Assembly: GCF_000612545.2 (NCBI RefSeq) | Contig: NZ_CP097800.1 | Location: 3,759,001 to 3,823,000, forward strand | From: Streptomyces sp. PCS3-D2 | GTDB lineage: Bacteria; Actinomycetota; Actinomycetes; Streptomycetales; Streptomycetaceae | DNA: 64,000 nt | Direction of reading: 5' to 3' | Part shown: one piece after another, positions 59,639 to 64,000 of the stretch | How the letters are laid out: each line of letters starts with the position of its first letter | Position numbering within the stretch: the first letter of the stretch is position 1 | The notes under the pieces: model-generated | What the model saw: only the letters and a program-made list of their open reading frames with translations | Told to the model about the DNA's origin: nothing | Databases searched by the model: none | Program-made: the position numbers and the translations under genes

Positions 59639-61434
59639 CAGTGGGCCTCCGCCTCTTCCGCGGCCGTGCCGGCGTAGTGCCAGTCCTCGGGGTTGATCAG
59701 TCCGAAGGGGTTGATCGGGGCGACGCCCTGGAGGCCCTTGGCGACCTCCAGCAGGCGGAAGGGGAAGTTGGGCATCCAGATCACCGGAACCTGCTGTGCG
59801 ATGTAGTCCTGGTAGGCGTACAGGTCCTCCAGGTCGTCGCTGACCACGGTCCGGGCGATCAGCTCGTCCGCCTTCGGGTCGCTGTAGCTGCCGAAGTTGA
59901 CGGAGGATCCGCTGGAGTAGAGCGCCTCACCGGTGGGGTAGAAGCCCGGGCCGTAGCCCCAGCCGCCGTTCCAGTCGCTGAACTCCCACAGGCACGGGCT
60001 GTCGGGACCGGGGGTGCAGGTGGTGTCCTCCAGGACCAGGACGCTCGCCTCGACCTCGGTCAGCACGATCTCGATGCCGGCCCGTGCGGCGTCGGCGGCG
60101 AACTTTCGCATGACCTCGGTGAGGGTCTCGTGCCCCGCGGCGTAGCGCATCGAGAACCGCAGCGGAGTGCCGGCCGGGATGCCTTCGCCCGCCTCACCGG
60201 GGCCGGTGCCCTCACGGACGCAGACGCCCGGCGTGGAGCTGATGTCCCACCCGTTCCCGGTCAGGAAGGTCCGGGCCGCCTCGACGTCGAAGGGGTACGG
60301 GTCGTCGTGCGCGGCGGGGGAGAGCAGTGGGCTGTCGGGCAGCGCCGGGATGGGCCCGGTGGTCGGGTAGCCGTAGCCCTTGTAGACGTCGCGGATGGCG
60401 CCCCGGGAGTCGAGGCAGGACTGCAGTGCCTGGCGGAAGTAGAGCTGCTTGAAGATTTTTCCGGCAACGGTGGGGTTGTTGAAGTTGATCGGGAAGTAAT
60501 GGATTTTGTAGGTGAGCTGGGGGACGAGGTCGTAGTGCTCGCCGAGCGGGTTCGGCCCGCCGGCCAGCAGGTCCTCGGCCGGCTCCGTGACCTCGTCGAA
60601 GGGCAGGAATCCGACCTGTACGCCGTCGACCGCCTCGGGTCCGCGGCGCAGCATCTCGTACTGCTCGGTGTCCGAGCCGGTGGGAATCAGCCGGAACTCG
60701 TCCAGGTAGGGCTTGTTGGGGCCGCTGTAGCTCTCGTTGGGCGTCAGGACCGCTTCGCCCGACACCCCGTCGATGGTGTAACGCGTCAGCTTCCAGGGGC
60801 CGTTGACCACACCCCAGACGGGGCTGGTGTCCCAGCTCTTGCGCTCGTCGTTGCAGGCCCTCAGGTAGGCGTAGACCGCCGAGGCCTGGGACGGGTCGTG
60901 GGTGGCGTCGGCCGGCCGGTCGTCGCCGGTGCGGTCCCACGCCCTGGGCAGCGGGGTGATGGTGCTGAACTGGTTCATCAGGACCCAGTTGTGCGAGTAG
61001 GCGCGGTCGAAGGTGAAGCTCACCTTGTCCTCGGCGACCTTCTCGTAGCCGGTCAGGTTGTCCGGGAAGAAGCCCGGCGTGTATCCGCCGAAGCTGTCCT
61101 TCTCAGCCTCCAGCAGGTGCATCCACAGCATCACGTTGTCGGCGTTGACGGTCTCGCCGTTCGACCACCGGTAGGGCTTGACGGTGATGGTCGCCGTGCG
61201 GCCGTCCTCGCTCCACACCGGGGGCTCGGCGAGGCTGCGCTCGTAGTCGACCGTCGGCTGGCCGCCGGAGCCGTACCAGTAGAGCGGGCGGTACATCAGT
61301 GTCTGGAACTCGTGCAGGTTGGCCACCCCGTAGTACTCGCCGGGGGTGAAGGGGAAGATGAAGACCGGGCTGAATCCGCTGGTGCAGGCCCAGGTCACGC
61401 TCCCCCCGCGGAGCGGGGTCGTGGGCGGGGTCAT
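59638..61434 (-). CDS. SBP_5-family peptide-binding protein without export signal
   Basis: 598 residues. Family 5 (DppA/OppA-like) fold: LMYRPLYWYGSGGQPTVDY, WSEDGRTATITVKPYRWSNGETVNADNV, YKIHYFPINFNNPTVAGKIFKQLYFRQALQSCLD. The ATG overlaps the previous stop (ATGA) and no longer ORF exists. The N-terminus MTPPTTPLRGGSVTWACTSG has no hydrophobic stretch and no lipobox, so it should stay in the cytoplasm. No permease or ATPase genes are adjacent. It may bind or process the pathway peptide inside the cell, or be an enzyme built on the SBP fold. Confidence 0.88.
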   Translation of the reverse strand: MTPPTTPLRGGSVTWACTSGFSPVFIFPFTPGEYYGVANLHEFQTLMYRPLYWYGSGGQPTVDYERSLAEPPVWSEDGRTATITVKPYRWSNGETVNADNVMLWMHLLEAEKDSFGGYTPGFFPDNLTGYEKVAEDKVSFTFDRAYSHNWVLMNQFSTITPLPRAWDRTGDDRPADATHDPSQASAVYAYLRACNDERKSWDTSPVWGVVNGPWKLTRYTIDGVSGEAVLTPNESYSGPNKPYLDEFRLIPTGSDTEQYEMLRRGPEAVDGVQVGFLPFDEVTEPAEDLLAGGPNPLGEHYDLVPQLTYKIHYFPINFNNPTVAGKIFKQLYFRQALQSCLDSRGAIRDVYKGYGYPTTGPIPALPDSPLLSPAAHDDPYPFDVEAARTFLTGNGWDISSTPGVCVREGTGPGEAGEGIPAGTPLRFSMRYAAGHETLTEVMRKFAADAARAGIEIVLTEVEASVLVLEDTTCTPGPDSPCLWEFSDWNGGWGYGPGFYPTGEALYSSGSSVNFGSYSDPKADELIARTVVSDDLEDLYAYQDYIAQQVPVIWMPNFPFRLLEVAKGLQGVAPINPFGLINPEDWHYAGTAAEEAEAH

Positions 61435-61766
61435 GTCCGTACTTCCTCCAATGCGGATTCACCGCTGTCCGAGTGGGCCCCGTAGCGCTCCCAGCGCTCG
61501 TTGAGCCGGATCCGTCCGTCGTCGAGGAACTCGGGGGTGCTCCAGCACCTGCCCGCGATCACTTCACCGCTCGCGAGGACCATCGTGTAGGCGAATTCGA
61601 GGTTGCCGTCGGGCTCCACGCGCCCGTTGAGCGAACCGCGGCGGACGGGCCCCCCGTCGAAGTCGGCCCAGAGCAGGTCCCCTTCCTGGCGGTAGTGGCC
61701 GACGGGGGCGTCCTCGTCCTTCGGGTATCCGGTGTTGCGGAAACTCCTGCCGTCGTAGTCGATCAC
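61431..61766 (-). CDS. Small beta-rich protein of the family often annotated N-acetylglutamate synthase
   Basis: 111 residues from the GTG that overlaps the hydrolase stop (GTGA); the longer frame to 61793 is unlikely. Pattern VIDYDGRSFRNTGYPKDE, LLWADFDGGPVRRGSLNGRV, GRCWSTPEFLDDGRIRLNERWERY is typical of a small lipocalin-like family found next to many metabolic genes. It has none of the GNAT motifs, so the usual database name is doubtful. Both ends overlap neighbours by four bases, so it belongs to the operon. Confidence 0.75.
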   Translation of the reverse strand: MIDYDGRSFRNTGYPKDEDAPVGHYRQEGDLLWADFDGGPVRRGSLNGRVEPDGNLEFAYTMVLASGEVIAGRCWSTPEFLDDGRIRLNERWERYGAHSDSGESALEEVRT

Positions 61767-62587
61767 GTGGCCCGTATCTCCTGACTGCAGCACTTGACCG
61801 CGCCGCCGGCCTTCAGCAGTTCCGACATGTCCACGCCGTGGGGCTCGAATCCGCGGGCCCTCAGCTCATCGATCAGGCCGGTCGCGGTCTCCGTCAGGAC
61901 CACGTTCAGTCCGTCGCTCACCGCGTTGAGGCCGAAGGCCTCGGCATCCTCCCGGGTCGCGAGGATCGCGTCCGGGTACAGCTCCCGCAGCACGGCCCGG
62001 CTCTCGTCGGAGAAGGCGGCGGGGTAGTACATCACCAGGTCGTCGTCGAGGACGCACAGCGCGGTGTCCAGGTGGTAGAAGCGGGGGTCGGTCAGGGCCA
62101 GGCCGACCACGGGCAGGCCGAAGAACGCGCGGAGCTCCTCGAACGCGCCGGGGTCGCTGCGGAATCCCGCGCCGGCCAGGATCCGCCGGCCGGCCGGGGC
62201 GAAGTCGCCCTCGCCCTCGTTGACGCGGTCCGGGACCTTGATGTCGGTGTAGCCGTGTTCCTCGAACCAGGCCCGGTAGGCGTCGGCCTCGGCCGCCCGT
62301 TCCTGGTGGCGGAACTTCGCGATCAGGACCTTCCCGTCGACCACGGTGGCGCCGTTGGCCGAGAACACCATGTCCGGCAGGCCGGGCACCGGGTCGATGT
62401 ACGAGACCTCGTGGCCCAGGCCGAGGAACAGGTCCCGGACCCGCTCCCACTGGGCCAGAGCCAGAGCCGCGTCCATCGGCTTGTCCGGGTTCATCCACGG
62501 GTTGATCGCGTAGCTCACCTCGAAGTGGGTGGGCCGGCACATCAGGTAGTGGCGCCTGGTGGCGGTGCGCCGGACGGTCTCAGCCAT
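61763..62587 (-). CDS. Dimethylargininase-like (DDAH) amidinohydrolase
   Basis: 274 residues. Guanidino-group-modifying fold with the DDAH-type residues FSANGATVVDG, NEGEGDF (Glu124-Asp128), YHLDTALCVL (His172) and a C-terminal KCCSQEIR with Cys266/Cys267 as candidate nucleophile. Such enzymes hydrolyse N-methylarginine to citrulline, or arginine-like substrates to the ureido form. In this operon it probably makes or trims a citrulline-like building block. Overlaps the ATP-grasp gene upstream by 8 bp. Confidence 0.9.
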   Translation of the reverse strand: MAETVRRTATRRHYLMCRPTHFEVSYAINPWMNPDKPMDAALALAQWERVRDLFLGLGHEVSYIDPVPGLPDMVFSANGATVVDGKVLIAKFRHQERAAEADAYRAWFEEHGYTDIKVPDRVNEGEGDFAPAGRRILAGAGFRSDPGAFEELRAFFGLPVVGLALTDPRFYHLDTALCVLDDDLVMYYPAAFSDESRAVLRELYPDAILATREDAEAFGLNAVSDGLNVVLTETATGLIDELRARGFEPHGVDMSELLKAGGAVKCCSQEIRAT

Positions 62588-63833
62588 GCTCGGGCCTCAT
62601 CTCGGTACGGATGCGGCCGGCCGCGACGTGTGCGGCGGTCAGCGCCTCGGTCAAGGAGGTGCCGGTGGCCCCGATGAAGCCGAGGATGTTGTTGCCCGCG
62701 GGCGGCCGCTTGATGACGCTGCCCGGGGTGGCGGTGATCTTGAGGAAGAACAGCGCCGGGTCCTCGGCCACCTCGCTCGGCACGTCGATCGACTCGACCG
62801 TGCCGGCGCCGCTGATCAGGCACATCGCGGCGGTGTGCACCTCGGTCGGCGCGTAGTGGGAGACGTCGGGCCGGATGCCGCGGGCCACGTCCGACACGCA
62901 TTGGATGGGGTCGTGGCCGGCGCTGATGCGGGCCATGTGGTCGAGCCCGCCGCCTCCGGGGCGGATCGCGATCTCCAGGATGAAGGGCCTGCCCTGGTGG
63001 AAGCGCACCTCGGCGTGGAGCACCGACCGGCGCAGTCCCTGCGCGTGGGCCGCGTCCCGGACCACCTCGTGGACGGCGGCGACCTGCTCCGGGGTCAGCG
63101 AACTCGGCGCGTGGTGGACGTCGTCGTCGAAGGTTCCGCTCTCGACGGTGATCCGGTCCACGATGGAGCCGAGGTACACCTCCTCGTCCCAGGCCAGCGC
63201 CTCGATGAGGTGCTCGTGCCCGTCGAGGTAGCCCTCGACGATGATCCCGTGCGGACCGAGGTCCAGGCCGTCGGCCTCCATCAGCGCCCAGGTCATGGTC
63301 TCGATGCCCGAGGTGGCGTCCGCGAAGCGGGCGCGCATCTCCTCGGGGTCGTCGACCTTGAAGACGAAGTTGCTGGCGGCGCCGAGGGTCGGCTTGAGGA
63401 TCAGCGGGTAGCCGAGCTCCTCGCCGGCGGCCAGGGCCGCCTCGACGTCGGGGGCGTAGCGGAACCCGGGGTGCGCCGCGCTGCCGCGCTCGTGCGCCTG
63501 GCGCATGAGCAGCTTGTTGCGGCTGGTGCGGGCGGCCTCGAAGCCGATGCTCGGCAGTCCGAGCGCCTCGGCGACGACCGCCACCGTGACGACCCCGGAC
63601 TCGGAGAAGGTCAGGACCCCCTCGAAGTCCTCCTCCGCGTGCCAGGCCTTGGCGGCCGTGACGATGTCCTCGATGTGCTTGGATCCGGCGATCCGGTAGC
63701 GGTCCGCGTCCCAGAAGTCCTCGGTTCCGATGCCGTTCAGTACGAAGACCCGGGCGCCGCGTTCCTCGATCTGCTGGTAGCGGGAGACGTAGTAGGTGGC
63801 GTTCTGGCTGGCCTCGATGGCGAGCAGCTTCAT
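62580..63833 (-). CDS. ATP-grasp carboxylate-amine ligase A
   Basis: 417 residues, ATG with GAGGAGG eight bases upstream. N-terminal domain MKLLAIEASQNATYYVSRYQ, ATP strand YPLILKPTLGAASNFVFKVD, IVEGYLDGHEHLIEALAWDEEVYLG and HAEVRFHQGRPFILEIAIRPGGGGLDHMA. The Asn of the usual E-x-N magnesium pair is Ala here (EIA), which occurs in some ligase subfamilies. It is distinct from ligase B (57867), so two different amide bonds may be made. Confidence 0.9.
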   Translation of the reverse strand: MKLLAIEASQNATYYVSRYQQIEERGARVFVLNGIGTEDFWDADRYRIAGSKHIEDIVTAAKAWHAEEDFEGVLTFSESGVVTVAVVAEALGLPSIGFEAARTSRNKLLMRQAHERGSAAHPGFRYAPDVEAALAAGEELGYPLILKPTLGAASNFVFKVDDPEEMRARFADATSGIETMTWALMEADGLDLGPHGIIVEGYLDGHEHLIEALAWDEEVYLGSIVDRITVESGTFDDDVHHAPSSLTPEQVAAVHEVVRDAAHAQGLRRSVLHAEVRFHQGRPFILEIAIRPGGGGLDHMARISAGHDPIQCVSDVARGIRPDVSHYAPTEVHTAAMCLISGAGTVESIDVPSEVAEDPALFFLKITATPGSVIKRPPAGNNILGFIGATGTSLTEALTAAHVAAGRIRTEMRPEHG

Positions 63834-63847
63834 GTCCGGTCCTCCTC

Positions 63848-64000
63848 TCAGACCCTGGCCGGGACGGACTCGCGGGCCTCGGCCCCGGCCGTGACGGGCT
63901 CGGCGGCCTCGGCGGCCGCGACGGGCTCGGACTCTTCGGCGGCCTCGGCGGCCTTGGCGGCGGCCTCGGCGGCGGCGACCTCACGGTCGTGCTTGCGCAG
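63848..64000 (-). CDS. C-terminal end of an unknown protein, truncated by the window edge
   Basis: Only the last 50 residues are in the window (LRKHDREVAAAEAAAKAAEA to ESVPARV). They form an alanine/glutamate-rich charged tail, such as the cytoplasmic end of a transporter or a linker; nothing catalytic can be seen. The stop codon is 14 bp before ligase A, and its ribosome site overlaps the tail, so it is the next gene of the same operon. Confidence 0.6.
   Translation of the reverse strand: MRKHDREVAAAEAAAKAAEAAEESEPVAAAEAAEPVTAGAEARESVPARV

Noticed and set aside
61431-61766. True N-acetylglutamate synthase
   Set aside because: The length and motifs do not fit a GNAT acetyltransferase; the common database label seems to be historical.
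62542-63984. A long Pro/Arg-rich minus-strand frame over ligase A
   Set aside because: Low-complexity shadow frame; the ATP-grasp motifs are all in the frame 62580-63833.
1-64000. CRISPR arrays, insertion sequences, rRNA genes
   Set aside because: No regularly spaced repeats, transposase or rRNA-like sequences were found on reading both strands.

Overview
The window is high-GC actinobacterial DNA, almost certainly from the central (origin-proximal) part of a Streptomyces chromosome. The gene order fhaA-fhaB-PP2C-rodA/ftsW-pbpA-pknB, followed by class E sortases, pabA, a DUF881 gene, crgA, a rhomboid protease and a cyclophilin, is the conserved Streptomyces cell-division and cell-wall block near oriC. 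Two perfect parS sites plus one near-match, and a cluster of DnaA boxes beside crgA, support that location.

Layout. 1-6132: the 3' end of a PASTA Ser/Thr kinase, a small secreted/anchored protein, and a PadR regulator with an ABC exporter (ATPase plus FtsX-like permease). 6235-11195: the proteasome activator Bpa/PafE, an overlapping mobA-moeA-K+ channel operon, and a quinone oxidoreductase. 11328-15598: branched-chain 2-oxoacid dehydrogenase E1alpha/E1beta/E2, divergent from an Lrp-type regulator. 15715-26314: phenylacetate catabolism (TetR/PaaR-like repressor, hydroxyacyl-CoA dehydrogenase, paaN, paaABCDE), interrupted by a SpoU methyltransferase, an HTTM protein and a DUF5819 protein. 26446-32849: acyl-CoA dehydrogenase, rhodanese, J-domain protein, DUF2252 protein and a two-component system. 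33175-33257: tRNA-Leu(CAG). 33550-41622: the fhaA-to-pknB phosphosignalling and peptidoglycan cluster. 41847-49303: sortases, pabA, crgA, rhomboid, cyclophilin, DUF5324 and LysM genes.

49495-64000 is different. It looks like an accessory natural-product locus inserted in the core: a degenerate ATP-grasp protein, a 54-residue exported peptide too short for ordinary ORF lists, two NB-ARC regulators (one a 1065-residue SARP-NB-ARC-TPR protein), and a tightly overlapping minus-strand operon. The operon encodes two full ATP-grasp ligases, a dimethylargininase-like hydrolase, a YbaK-type tRNA-editing deacylase, a peptide-binding SBP_5 protein with no export signal, a flavin amine oxidase, a small lipocalin-like protein and an MmcQ/YjbR fusion. 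The operon continues past the right edge. I infer that it makes a small guanidino- or ureido-amino-acid peptide or amide, possibly an antimetabolite against which the YbaK protein protects. This product is not one I recognise.

Regulatory DNA that can be read directly includes: a 28-bp palindrome covering the -10 box and start codon of the PadR gene; three copies of a PaaR-type operator that link the paa genes with the bkd promoter; a KstR-like site before the acyl-CoA dehydrogenase; and several long hairpin terminators between convergent genes.
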